Part shown: in pieces, positions 25,027 through 34,800 of the stretch
Layout of the letters: each line of letters begins with the position of its first letter
Numbering within the stretch: position 1 is the stretch's first letter
From: Roseibacillus sp.
GTDB taxonomy: Bacteria > Verrucomicrobiota > Verrucomicrobiia > Verrucomicrobiales > Akkermansiaceae
Reading direction: 5' to 3'
NCBI GenBank assembly: GCA_002686085.1
Contig: NZAC01000026.1
Coordinates: forward strand, 2,143 to 58,740
DNA: 56,598 nucleotides
Notes under the pieces: generated by a model
Database searches by the model: none
Told to the model about the DNA's origin: nothing
Seen by the model: the letters and a program-made list of their open reading frames with translations, nothing else
Program-made: the position numbers and the translations under genes

Positions 25027-25857
25027 ATGAAATTTTCTCTTCTTCTGGTGGCCGCGATGTCTTTTCTGCCATCGACTTCGGTCAAGGCGCGCCCCTTCAC
25101 CAATGCCGAGGGCAAGACCCTAGAGGCGGAGATCGTCCGAGCTTCTGCCACCGAGGTTACCCTCAGAATGGTGAATCAGCGAACTGCGACGGTTAAGATA
25201 TCGAGCCTTAGTGACATCGATCAGGCCTATGTCCGCAAATGGGTGATCTCTCAAATTCCTTCCCTCCGGGTTACCCCTAATATGGTGCGCAAGACAACCA
25301 AGGAATCCCGCAAAAGCTTTTTTTCGACAAGCGCCAAGTATTACCTGCAGAATTATGAACTCGAGGTCGACTTCCAGAATAATGATAACACTAAGGGGCT
25401 GGATACCACGTCCCTGAAGTATATGCTCATTGGCCAATCGGTGAACGACCCTGAGAAGCACCGGATTCTCGGCGTACAGACCGAAGACTTGGAGGTGGCC
25501 GCGGGGGGAAAGCACACCGTCGTTTTTGAAAAGGAGCAGAACACATATTCGGAAGCGAGCTCCTACGGCAGCTACAAATGCATCGGCTTCGTGCTCTACG
25601 GAGTTCGAAAGAAAGACAACCGTGAGGTATATCGGTATGCATCTACGCCTCAGCTTGAGGAAGCCCTCTACTCGATCATCCAGCTAGGTGAGCGTGAAAT
25701 GGCAGATCAGAACTTTCAACCTACTGGAGAAAGAGGCCGCAGTTCTCGAAGAGAGAACTGGAAGCCGGAAGATCTCCCGGAAATTCTGGATCCTCGTCGC
25801 CGGGAAACACCTCCCGAAGACAACAAGCGCCCCTCACCACCCATCATCATCAAGTAA
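25027..25857 (+). CDS. secreted SHD1-like domain protein
   Basis: 276 residues from the ATG at 25027. A signal peptide (MKFSLLLVAAMSFLPSTSVKA) is followed by an SHD1-type domain at about residues 22-75: RPFTNAEGKTLEAEIV, then TEVTLRM and KISSLSDIDQAYVRKW. This small beta domain is very frequent in secreted proteins of planctomycetes and Verrucomicrobia and is thought to bind other proteins. The rest (about 85-230) is beta-rich without a known family. The C-terminus is basic and proline-rich. A -10-like TACAAT ends 10 bases before the ATG, so the transcript could be leaderless. Confidence 0.75.
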   Translation: MKFSLLLVAAMSFLPSTSVKARPFTNAEGKTLEAEIVRASATEVTLRMVNQRTATVKISSLSDIDQAYVRKWVISQIPSLRVTPNMVRKTTKESRKSFFSTSAKYYLQNYELEVDFQNNDNTKGLDTTSLKYMLIGQSVNDPEKHRILGVQTEDLEVAAGGKHTVVFEKEQNTYSEASSYGSYKCIGFVLYGVRKKDNREVYRYASTPQLEEALYSIIQLGEREMADQNFQPTGERGRSSRRENWKPEDLPEILDPRRRETPPEDNKRPSPPIIIK

Positions 25858-25881
25858 CGCCCTTGCTTCGAACTTGTAGCA

Positions 25882-26262
25882 TCAGGGGGAGCCTTGGTTG
25901 CGCATGAAGTCTGCTACCTGAGCGAAAAAGGCCTCTAGCCCAGTGCGCGCCTCTGGAGAAATGTCACACTCCAACATGGCAGCGCTCATGAGCTCGACCC
26001 ATCGATCTCGCTCTGCCTCCCCGATCCGGAACGACATGTGTCTCATGCGCAAACGTGGATGACCCCGCTGCTCAGTATACCGGGTGTCGCCTCCGAATCG
26101 GAAGCACAGGAACAAGTAGAGCCGCTCCTCTGCTCCCTCCATATCATGCTCCGGATACATCGGGCCCAACAGGTCATCCCCGGAAATTCGGCGGTAGAAT
26201 GCCGCAACTAGCTGTCGGAAACCTTTCTCTCCAATCTCCTGCCATATAAATGCTTCATCCAT
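25882..26262 (-). CDS. group II truncated haemoglobin
   Basis: 126 residues, the length of a 2-on-2 globin. The group II (TrHbO) signature RGHPRLRMRHMSFRI holds the proximal haem-binding His75. The distal pocket has Tyr23 (B10, AAFYRRI), and Trp88 (G8, ERDRW) is the residue invariant in this group. Such proteins bind oxygen, peroxide or nitric oxide and are tied to redox stress. The gene is divergent from the first lectin-kinase, with 103 bases between starts. No reductase lies nearby. Confidence 0.92.
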   Translation of the reverse strand: MDEAFIWQEIGEKGFRQLVAAFYRRISGDDLLGPMYPEHDMEGAEERLYLFLCFRFGGDTRYTEQRGHPRLRMRHMSFRIGEAERDRWVELMSAAMLECDISPEARTGLEAFFAQVADFMRNQGSP

Positions 26263-26365
26263 ACCGCAGAAGGGAGTTACTGATGGCTTTTCTTTTCAAG
26301 AATTCGGGCGCATCTTTCCCATGAGAAGGGTTTTGCCCAGCGCTTTCTCCATAACCTGATTCCCC

Positions 26366-29014
26366 ATGTCCACACCTCCGCAGTTCAAGGCCCCCACCAC
26401 CGAGGAGCTTCAACAGCTTCTCCCGGCCTATGATGTCCTCTCCTTTATCGCGAAGGGTGGAATGGGTGCAGTCTACAAGGCCCACCAGAAATCTCTTGAG
26501 AGGAACGTCGCTATCAAAATCCTGCCTCGTGAATTCGGGGAGGACCACGACTTCCGCAGGAGATTCGAGGACGAGGCCAAGGCCATGGCCAAACTGAATC
26601 ACCCTAATCTTATCAGCGTATACGACTTTGGAGAGGTCGACCACATGCTCTACATCGTGATGGAGTTCGTAGACGGAAAGTCCTTCCATGAATCCTTCCA
26701 CGGCAGAGCCATCGCGGAAAAGGAGGTTGCCCACCTTGTTGCCGGGATCTGCGAGGGGCTCGCCCACGCCCATGAAGCGGGCATTCTTCACCGGGATATT
26801 AAACCCGCTAATATCCTTCTGGACTCGAAGAACCGACCGAAAATAGGAGACTTCGGACTCGCTCGCTTAACAGAGGAGACGGAAGGTGAGGGCGTCATTT
26901 ACGGGACTCCCGACTACATTGCTCCCGAGGTGATCAAGAACCCTGGCGCAGTGGACACCCGGTCCGATGTGTTTTCTACCGGAGTGATTCTCTACGAGCT
27001 CCTGACAGGCAAGCTCCCTGAGAAGCGCTACATCCCAGCCTCACAGATTGAAGATGTGGACCCGCGTTTTGATAAGATCGTCAGGAGGGCAACTCACCCT
27101 TCTCCCATGCTGCGCTTCGCGGATGGAGAAGCGATGGCCTCGGATCTGAAAACGCTGCAGGAGGCTCTCGACAATCAAGTCACGGGTATCGTAACAGCCC
27201 CACCAGCGGGAATGGCCACTCCGATCACCGGGACGACACCGCCTCCGGCCCATGCGGCAGGCCCGCAGAACCAGCCTCCCATTTCCGAGGCCTCCCCTCC
27301 AGAGGCTGCTCCTGCAGCCGCACCTGAGGTTCAGGTAAACATAGGCACCAACTGGTCGCTTCTTCGTAATCTCGTCATCATCGTTGTACTTCTGGCTGCA
27401 ATCTTCGGAATGTATCGAGCCTACCAGTGGCAGAAGGAAGAAAACGCCAAGCAGCAGGCCAAGCAGCAACGCCTCACGGATCAGGCAGAAGCTGACGAGA
27501 GGCAGAGGGTTCTCGAGGAGAAACGAAACCGCGAAAGGCTGGAGGCCCTGAGAGCCGCTCAGCCAAAGCCCGTGCCAGTAGCACCCGAACCAGAACCGGA
27601 AACCCCCCTTGAAGCGCTCGAGCGACTGAAACCTTCCCTGACATCGGGAGAAGCCCGCACCGAATATCCACCCAACACCCTGATCCGTGGGACTAGCCGC
27701 TTTTTCCTCATCGAGCAGGAGCTTAGCTGGCAGCGGGCCTCCTCCTATGCCGAGGAATACGGGGGGCACCTCGCAGTCTGCCTCAACGAAGGCGAGCAAA
27801 AGTGGCTCTCCTCAAAGATCCCGGCCAACACCACAATCTGGCTCGGGGGAGGGGCCACCGGGCGGACCGCATGGGGATGGGTTGACGGCTCTCCTTGGAC
27901 TGTCCGCAGCCCCTCTCTTTCTACAGGAAATACAGCCACCTTGAGCGATCTCGGCTCCATCCGATCGCGACCGAGCGGAGAAACATTTCCCTTCTTTATC
28001 CAATGGCGTCATGACGGCACTAATCCGGGAACCCTCGAATCCCAAATCGCTCGCCTGAAGGCTTCCCTGAATAGCCCCGAGCCCATCTACCCAGCAGGCG
28101 TGGTGTCCTTTGAAAATCGACGCTATCTCGTGATTGAGAACGCAAAGACCTGGAATGAATCCAATGCCGTCGCGCAGTCCGCTCACGGACACCTCGCGGT
28201 CCCTAGCGAGAAATCCGAGGACACCTATCTCCGGAGCCTGATCAGCCGCAGCCTCGGCGACGGCAGAAGCGCCTGGATCGGAGGCAGACACAATGGGCGC
28301 GCATGGGCTTGGATTACCGGAGAAACCTGGGCGTTTTCCTCATGGGCTCAAGATGCTCCTGATGGAGACGCCGCGGTGGAAAGCGCGGTAAAGCTTCTAG
28401 CCGGCGAAAACGGGGGATGGGACGATCAAAATCCAGAAGATCATGTAGAAGCCTTCGTCATCGAATGGAGCAAGGACCGTGGCAACACGGCCCCGGCAAC
28501 TCCGGCCTCCGGAACCGGCGATTGGGCGAGCCAGCGAGCCACATTCCAGAAAAAGATCCGAACTCTGGAAGATAAGTTCGGCTCCGCGCTTCTGGAAAAT
28601 GGGAAGGGCCTTAAATCTGATCTTAACTTCTGGCTCCGTGGGTTGCGGAGCGCTGATGGGCGGGCCTACAAACCAACGATCGACCAGCTGAAGGCCAATG
28701 TAAGCGCCGAAGGAGTGATTCCACTAACCGTCCGCGACGCCATAAAGCTTCCCCTGTCTCCTCGCGGAGTCGACCTTTTGAGAAAAAGAATCGAGGCGCA
28801 ACACGCGCTGAAAGAAGCCGTGCAGGCTCAGGCAAATCAGATCCGGCAGGCCTACATCGGAACCCTTAAGCTCAAGCAGGAAGCTGCCACCAAGGCAGGA
28901 AACGCCAGTGGAGCCCGAGCCATTCTGAACGAGATCAATGCCTGTGGCGCAACGGGGCGCGCTTTTCTCGAGCATCTCGGCTCAGGGGTCCTGGATACCG
29001 CAGAAGGGCGATAA
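26366..29014 (+). CDS. membrane serine/threonine kinase with two C-type-lectin-like domains
   Basis: 882 residues. Residues 1-20 hold a short APTTEELQQLLPAY motif. A complete Hanks-type kinase follows: glycine loop at 30-36 (KGGMGAV), Lys51 in VAIK, catalytic Asp144 in HRDIKPAN, Asp162 in DFG, and GTPDYIAPEV. A proline/alanine linker leads to one membrane helix at about 332-350, then a charged coiled coil. Two C-type-lectin-like folds lie outside, at about 440-560 and 580-700 (WLGGGATGRTAWGWVDG; WIGGRHNGRAWAWITGE). The last 180 residues are helical. The layout, kinase in and sensors out, suggests detection of a sugar or wall ligand (inference). Paralogue of the next gene, 114 bases away. Confidence 0.93.
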   Translation: MSTPPQFKAPTTEELQQLLPAYDVLSFIAKGGMGAVYKAHQKSLERNVAIKILPREFGEDHDFRRRFEDEAKAMAKLNHPNLISVYDFGEVDHMLYIVMEFVDGKSFHESFHGRAIAEKEVAHLVAGICEGLAHAHEAGILHRDIKPANILLDSKNRPKIGDFGLARLTEETEGEGVIYGTPDYIAPEVIKNPGAVDTRSDVFSTGVILYELLTGKLPEKRYIPASQIEDVDPRFDKIVRRATHPSPMLRFADGEAMASDLKTLQEALDNQVTGIVTAPPAGMATPITGTTPPPAHAAGPQNQPPISEASPPEAAPAAAPEVQVNIGTNWSLLRNLVIIVVLLAAIFGMYRAYQWQKEENAKQQAKQQRLTDQAEADERQRVLEEKRNRERLEALRAAQPKPVPVAPEPEPETPLEALERLKPSLTSGEARTEYPPNTLIRGTSRFFLIEQELSWQRASSYAEEYGGHLAVCLNEGEQKWLSSKIPANTTIWLGGGATGRTAWGWVDGSPWTVRSPSLSTGNTATLSDLGSIRSRPSGETFPFFIQWRHDGTNPGTLESQIARLKASLNSPEPIYPAGVVSFENRRYLVIENAKTWNESNAVAQSAHGHLAVPSEKSEDTYLRSLISRSLGDGRSAWIGGRHNGRAWAWITGETWAFSSWAQDAPDGDAAVESAVKLLAGENGGWDDQNPEDHVEAFVIEWSKDRGNTAPATPASGTGDWASQRATFQKKIRTLEDKFGSALLENGKGLKSDLNFWLRGLRSADGRAYKPTIDQLKANVSAEGVIPLTVRDAIKLPLSPRGVDLLRKRIEAQHALKEAVQAQANQIRQAYIGTLKLKQEAATKAGNASGARAILNEINACGATGRAFLEHLGSGVLDTAEGR

Positions 29015-29128
29015 ACCCTCACCAGAAAGCTCTAATCAACTGCCCGCAGGGCTCCGAACCCGGTTTAGCAGCATTTCTGGCGCTTGCGTAAAGCTGCAAC
29101 GGAGGGCATTATCAGGTGTTGTTACCCT

Positions 29129-31780
29129 ATGACACCTGATCTCGATTTTCAGGCTCCCAGTTTAGAGGAGCTACAGCCGCACTTCCCGGCATACGAGATC
29201 ACTGCGTTCATCGCCCAAGGAGGGATGGGTGCTGTCTACGCCGCCCGGCAGGTTTCCCTCGACCGTCCGGTCGCGATCAAAATCCTTCCCCGTCAATTTG
29301 GAGCGGACCCGCAATTCCGATCGAGCTTTGAAGCTGAGGCCAAATCGATGGCTCGCCTCAACCACCCCAACTTGATTGCCGTTTATGATTTTGGGGACGC
29401 TGATGGGATGCTCTACATCATTATGGAGTTGGTTGAGGGTAAGTCTCTCCATCATTCCGCCTATGGAAGAGCGATCGACCAGGAAGAAGCGGTTCGCCTC
29501 GTAGCCGGCATTTCCCATGGTCTGGCCCACGCTCACCAGCACGGCATCCTGCACCGTGACATCAAGCCCGGAAACATTCTCCTCGGACCGGAAGCGGTTC
29601 CCAAGATCGGGGACTTCGGTTTGGCGCGCCCAGTCGGAGAAGGCCACAACCCGGACGAAATCGTATGGGGCACTCCCGGCTACAGTGCGCCCGAAGTAGT
29701 AAACAATCCTGGCGAAGTAGACCAGCGAGTGGATGTTTTTGCCGTAGGAGTTCTTCTCTATGAGTTACTTACTGCCAAAGTCCCCTCAGAGCCATGGCAG
29801 CCGCCGTCGGCAGTGAGCCAGTGCAGCCCGGAGTTTGACCGGATCATAAGGAGAGCCACTCATCCATCCCCGGAACTACGCTACGCCAAGGCAGAGGATC
29901 TCGCCAAAGAGCTGGACGAACTTGGAGACAAGTTGAAGAAGCCGGTTCTGCGCCGTGCTAAAACGGCTGCCCCAGCCGTGGCCGGTCGAAGCCATCCCCC
30001 TGTGGGAATGCGCTCCGCAACCCCTGCCATCGCAGTTCCCCAGGCAAAGTCTCAATCGGTCCCTCTCATGGGAATTCTTGCCGCCATCATCGTCCTTGGG
30101 GTGCTCGGATTTATCCTGATTGGCTCAGGGAAGGGCGGAGACGATCAAACCTCGGCAACGTCCCCAAAGCAGGAATCTCCTACCCCAAAACCCAAGCTCA
30201 AGCCCAAGCCCAAGCCCAAGCCTTCCCCCGTTGCAGAGATCCCCGAGAAGAAGGACAAGCCCGCCCCTGAGCCTGCCAAGCCCAAACCAGTTGAAAGCAT
30301 TACGCAGGCGCTGGTGAGGCTCCAAGCCAAGCTTAAATCCGGTAACCTATCCGAACTTCCCAAGGGAACCGTCAAGCGCGGAACGTCTCACTATCTTCTG
30401 ATCACCAGCGCTCGCTCATGGATTGCCGCCTCTCATTACGCGGAGGCCCATGGGGCTCAGCTGGCCGCAATGAGCAGCAAGGAGGATCTTAAATGGGCCG
30501 TTTCTGAGCTCAAGCTTACCAGCCCGTGTTGGCTGGGCCTCTCAGATTCCGGCATGGAAGGGAAGTGGTACTGGGTGGATGGGAGCGCTCCCTCGGAAGA
30601 TTTGTGGGCGGCGGGGCAGCCTGATGAAACCACCTCAGACGACGGTGGCGAGGACTACGCTGCCCTTCTCCCGGATCAGTCTCTCGATGACATGCCCGCC
30701 TCACGGAACCTGCCTTTCATTCTCCAATGGACAGAGGGAGGCAACACAGGATCTATCGCAAGACAGCTTGAAAGAGTCTCGGCCTCGCTCAAAGCCAAGC
30801 GGCCAGTTTTCCCAGCTGGCACCCAGAACATCAATGGCTCCCGCTTTCTTGCCGTTCCCGAATCCATGTCGTGGGAGCAGGCTAATAGCCTCGCGGAGGG
30901 GGCTGGAGGACATCTCGCAGTTCCTTCCAGTCAGGAAGAAGCGGATTGGATCGGCACGTCCATGCGAGAGTTACTTGACCAGGGGGAAGGGTGCTGGATC
31001 GGAGGAAGGCAGAAGGGCACCGCCACGCCCGTATGGACTTTTGTCACGGGTGAACGTTTCGACTTTGTCACCTGGGCGCCCGGGCAGCCGAATCCCGGTG
31101 ATGGTTCGGAGAAATATCTGCAATTTGGAAAAGGCGAGGATTCGGCGTTCGGCTATCTCAATGCAGCTGGAGGCCCCTCTGAAGCGCGCTTCTTCCTGGT
31201 AGAATGGTCAGCCCCCTCCCGCCGGAACATGCCGAGTGCCGGAGAAGCAAATCGCCCAGCTGGGGCCGAGGACTGGCTCGTTAAATACCGGCAGATATTC
31301 CGTGATGGCGAAAAGGCGTCCCATGAGCGCTGGAAGAGGCGACACGACAAAAACATAAAGGACTTCATTTCCGAAATGAGAAGCGAAACCAGCACGGCCC
31401 GCCGTTTTAGCCGAGAAGCGGAAAAGCTGATTGATGGAATTACCGACAACATGAAGGAACAGGGAGAAATCCCTGCTTCGCTCAACCTGCCTGACTGGGC
31501 AAGGTGGGCAGGGCGTGCCGTGGAGAAAGAACACGAGAGAGCCGTGGCCAAGCAGCAAGGCATCTGGGAGGACTACGAGACCGACTTTGAAGATGCAAAG
31601 AGTCGCTACTGCGCCCAGATTAATAAGGAAATTCGGCGGCGTCAGGCCCAAGGAGATCGCGAAGGAGCCGCCTACCTTGGACGGGAGGAGGCTGCAGCGG
31701 CGGACAAGCCCTATTTTCTCGCTATTCTCGATGGGGAATTCCCCGAGGTTCCTGACGGACTGGGTGACGACGACGAGTAG
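29129..31780 (+). CDS. membrane serine/threonine kinase with two C-type-lectin-like domains (paralogue)
   Basis: 883 residues from the ATG at 29129, the start that aligns exactly with the paralogue upstream: an APSLEELQPHFPAY N-terminal motif, Lys51, Asp144 (HRDIKPGN) and Asp162 (DFG) fall at identical positions. An in-frame ATG at 29084 would add 15 residues. One membrane helix at about 310-332 is followed by a Lys-Pro repeat spacer (PKPKLKPKPKPKPSP), likely to cross or grip the cell wall. Lectin-like domains at about 418-545 and 567-700 follow, then a basic helical tail. The two kinases have clearly diverged, so the duplication is old. Probably cotranscribed with its neighbour. Confidence 0.92.
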   Translation: MTPDLDFQAPSLEELQPHFPAYEITAFIAQGGMGAVYAARQVSLDRPVAIKILPRQFGADPQFRSSFEAEAKSMARLNHPNLIAVYDFGDADGMLYIIMELVEGKSLHHSAYGRAIDQEEAVRLVAGISHGLAHAHQHGILHRDIKPGNILLGPEAVPKIGDFGLARPVGEGHNPDEIVWGTPGYSAPEVVNNPGEVDQRVDVFAVGVLLYELLTAKVPSEPWQPPSAVSQCSPEFDRIIRRATHPSPELRYAKAEDLAKELDELGDKLKKPVLRRAKTAAPAVAGRSHPPVGMRSATPAIAVPQAKSQSVPLMGILAAIIVLGVLGFILIGSGKGGDDQTSATSPKQESPTPKPKLKPKPKPKPSPVAEIPEKKDKPAPEPAKPKPVESITQALVRLQAKLKSGNLSELPKGTVKRGTSHYLLITSARSWIAASHYAEAHGAQLAAMSSKEDLKWAVSELKLTSPCWLGLSDSGMEGKWYWVDGSAPSEDLWAAGQPDETTSDDGGEDYAALLPDQSLDDMPASRNLPFILQWTEGGNTGSIARQLERVSASLKAKRPVFPAGTQNINGSRFLAVPESMSWEQANSLAEGAGGHLAVPSSQEEADWIGTSMRELLDQGEGCWIGGRQKGTATPVWTFVTGERFDFVTWAPGQPNPGDGSEKYLQFGKGEDSAFGYLNAAGGPSEARFFLVEWSAPSRRNMPSAGEANRPAGAEDWLVKYRQIFRDGEKASHERWKRRHDKNIKDFISEMRSETSTARRFSREAEKLIDGITDNMKEQGEIPASLNLPDWARWAGRAVEKEHERAVAKQQGIWEDYETDFEDAKSRYCAQINKEIRRRQAQGDREGAAYLGREEAAAADKPYFLAILDGEFPEVPDGLGDDDE

Positions 31781-31899
31781 GATCAGTGAGTTGACCGGTC
31801 TCGAACCCGGGCTAGGCTCTCCCCGTCCGCAAAAGATCGCGTCATGGACCATCCGGTCGTTGACCCCCCTGCCTTCTTCAAGCCCTTAACGTCCGGTCC

Positions 31900-34800
31900 G
31901 TGCCCCCTGCCAAGAAAAGCACCTCGGCTTCTCCGGCCCGCCGCAAGCCCGGCAGCTCCAAACAGGCGCAGCATGACACCATCATCGTTCGTGGGGCCCG
32001 TCAGAACAATCTCAAGGGACTCGACCTGGATATTCCACTCGGCCAGTTGACCGTAGTCACCGGGCCTTCGGGCTCAGGTAAGTCTTCTCTCGCATTCCAA
32101 ACGCTCTACGCGGAGGGCCAGCGGCGCTACGTGGAGACCTTCTCTCCCTACGTCAGACAGTTCTTCGACCGAATGGATAAACCCTTGGTCGACCGGATTG
32201 ATGGGATCCCTCCCGCCATTGCCATCGAGCAGAAAAATAATGTCCGCTCAACACGCTCAACAGTCGGCACCATAACCGAGATCAACGATTACCTGAAGTT
32301 GCTTTACGCGCGTTGTGCACATGCTGTCGATCCCTCCTCAGGTGATGTTATTCGTCCAGACACCAGCGATTCCATTGCCACGTGGTGCCTCGAAAACTTT
32401 TGCGACCAGCAAGCTCTCATCCTCTTTCCTGTCGACGTTCCCCGCAACACGGAGCTCGAACCATTCTTCGCGTTTCTGCAGCAGCAAGGTTACCTTCGAA
32501 TTTTCCTCAACGGACAGGTCGTCCGGACCGACGCCCCCGAGGAGGCCGGGTTTGCCCTGCTTCCTCCCCAGCTTTACGTGATTCAGGATCGAATCCTCAT
32601 CAAAAAAGCTAACCAGCATCGAATTCTGGAGGCTCTGGAACGAGCCCTCGACCTCGGCAAAGGAACCTGCGCAATCAGCGACGAAGGAGAATCAGGCACG
32701 CCGAGATCCTTCACTACGAATTGGAGTAATCCTCTCACAGGGTTCACTGCCCGACCCCCGACTCCCGCTCTCTTCAGCTTCAACAACCCGATGGGGGCAT
32801 GCCCAAACTGCCGAGGCTTTGGCCGTGTCATCGGCATTGATCTCAACAAGGCGATTCCAGATCATTCCCGCTCCATCCACCAAGGCTGTGTAAAACCCTT
32901 CCAGGGAGAACGGGGAGAGGAGTGCCAGCGAGATCTCGAACTCCACGGAGCCCGCAGAGGCTTGGATCTCGACTGCCCCTTCTCTGACCTGAGTAGCGAG
33001 GAGCAGAGCTGGGTCCTCTACGGTGAGCGAACCAGCCCTGAGGATGCGTGGGAAAATGAGGAATGGTATGGCGTGAAGGGGTTTTTTGAATGGCTGGAAG
33101 GGCGAGCATACAAGATGCACATCCGCGTTTTCCTGAGCCGCTACCGGTCCTATACGACCTGCAGCACTTGCAGGGGCGCCCGCCTTCAACCCGAAGCCCT
33201 CTGTTTTCAGGTCGACGGACGTACTCTCCCCGAGATCTGGCGTAGCCCCGTCACAGATCTACATCAATGGATCACTCAATTTACCGAAAGCCTCCACGCA
33301 GAAGGCGGTGGGATCGATAAGACCACCAAGCTTGTCCTTTCCGAGATCTCGAACCGGTTACGCTACCTCTGTGAGGTTGGACTAGGATACCTCACTCTCG
33401 ACCGGGCTACCCGCACCCTCTCAGGAGGTGAAATTGAACGAGTCAACCTGACCAGCTGTCTTGGCGCTTCCCTGACTAACACGCTCTTTGTTCTCGACGA
33501 ACCGACCGTCGGGCTCCACCCCAGAGACGTCGGCGCCCTCATTTCCGTGATGCATGGCCTCCGCGACAAGGGAAACACACTTCTCGTCGTGGAGCACGAG
33601 GAGGCCGTGATGCGTGCTGCGGACTACATTCTGGACATTGGGCCCGGCGCCGGAGAGCAGGGAGGTGAAATTGTAGCGGCATTACCGGGACGCCGTGCGT
33701 TCCAGCCCGGCTCCCTGCGATCCTGCCCCCAAAGTTCAACCCTGCCTTATCTCCTCGGCAAACACTCGATTCCCATTCCACGCGAACGCCGAAAGCCCGG
33801 GGGCTACATCCACATTCGTGGTGCCTCCCGTCACAACCTGAGCAAGCTTGACGTAGATATTCCGCTTGGCGTCTTCGCCTGTGTAACGGGAGTTTCGGGC
33901 TCTGGAAAATCCACATTGGTTCACGATGTCCTTTACCAGAACTTGGCGGTAGCACTGCAGATAAATACCGATTCTGAACCCGCTCCGCTGCAGCAGCTTA
34001 GCGGTGCTGAGCACATCACAAGTGTGAAGCTCGTAGACCAGAGCCCTCTTTCCCGCACCCCGCGCTCGACACCAGTCGTATATCTTGGCGCCTTTGATCT
34101 CATCCGCCAGCTTTTCGCTGAAAGTCCAGACGGAAAGCTTGCCGGAACAACCCCGGGATTTTTTTCCTTTAACTCCGGGGCTGGGCGCTGCGAAAGATGT
34201 TCCGGCAACGGCTTCGAGAAGGTAGAAATGCAGTTTCTCTCGGACCTGTATCTTACCTGTCCAGAGTGCCAAGGCTCACGTTATAATCAATCCGCTCTTG
34301 AGATCCAGTTTGAGGAGAAATCTATCGCAGAGGTCCTCGCCCTCACGGTCACCGAGGCCACGTCCTTCTTTGCCCGAGGCGCCGCAGAGACAGCGCGTAG
34401 GGCCACTACCAAGGAAGCTGCCATCAAGGCTCGTATTCTTCTTATTCTAAGGCCTCTGGAGGATCTGGGCCTCGGATATCTTCGCCTCGGGCAGCCCCTG
34501 AACACTCTTTCCGGAGGTGAATCGCAACGCCTGAAGCTTTGCACCATTCTGGTGGAAGCTCTTTCCAGTCGCAAGGCTTCCCCCGAGCTGCTGGTGCTCG
34601 ATGAGCCCACTACCGGTCTGCACTTTGGCGATATTCAAAAGCTTCTTATTGTTTTCAACCGGCTGGTAGATGTCGGGCATTCGCTGGTCGTCATCGAGCA
34701 TAACCTCGATGTCATCAAATCTGCAGACTATCTAATTGATGTGGGTCCCGGAGCTGGATCTGAAGGAGGCAAAATTGTTGCGAAGGGAACACCCGAGGAG

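Noticed and set aside
27041-27799. 252-codon open frame antisense to the first lectin-kinase
   Set aside because: It lies wholly inside a gene with intact kinase motifs and its translation shows no domain; a shadow of GC-rich codon use.
30180-30290. Lys-Pro repeat in the second kinase as a tandem-repeat locus
   Set aside because: It is a normal proline-rich linker after the membrane helix; reported with the gene.
31790-31830. tRNA-like T-arm sequence (GGTCTCGAACCCGGG) before uvrA
   Set aside because: The arm mispairs on both strands and there is no acceptor, D or anticodon stem at the right spacing.
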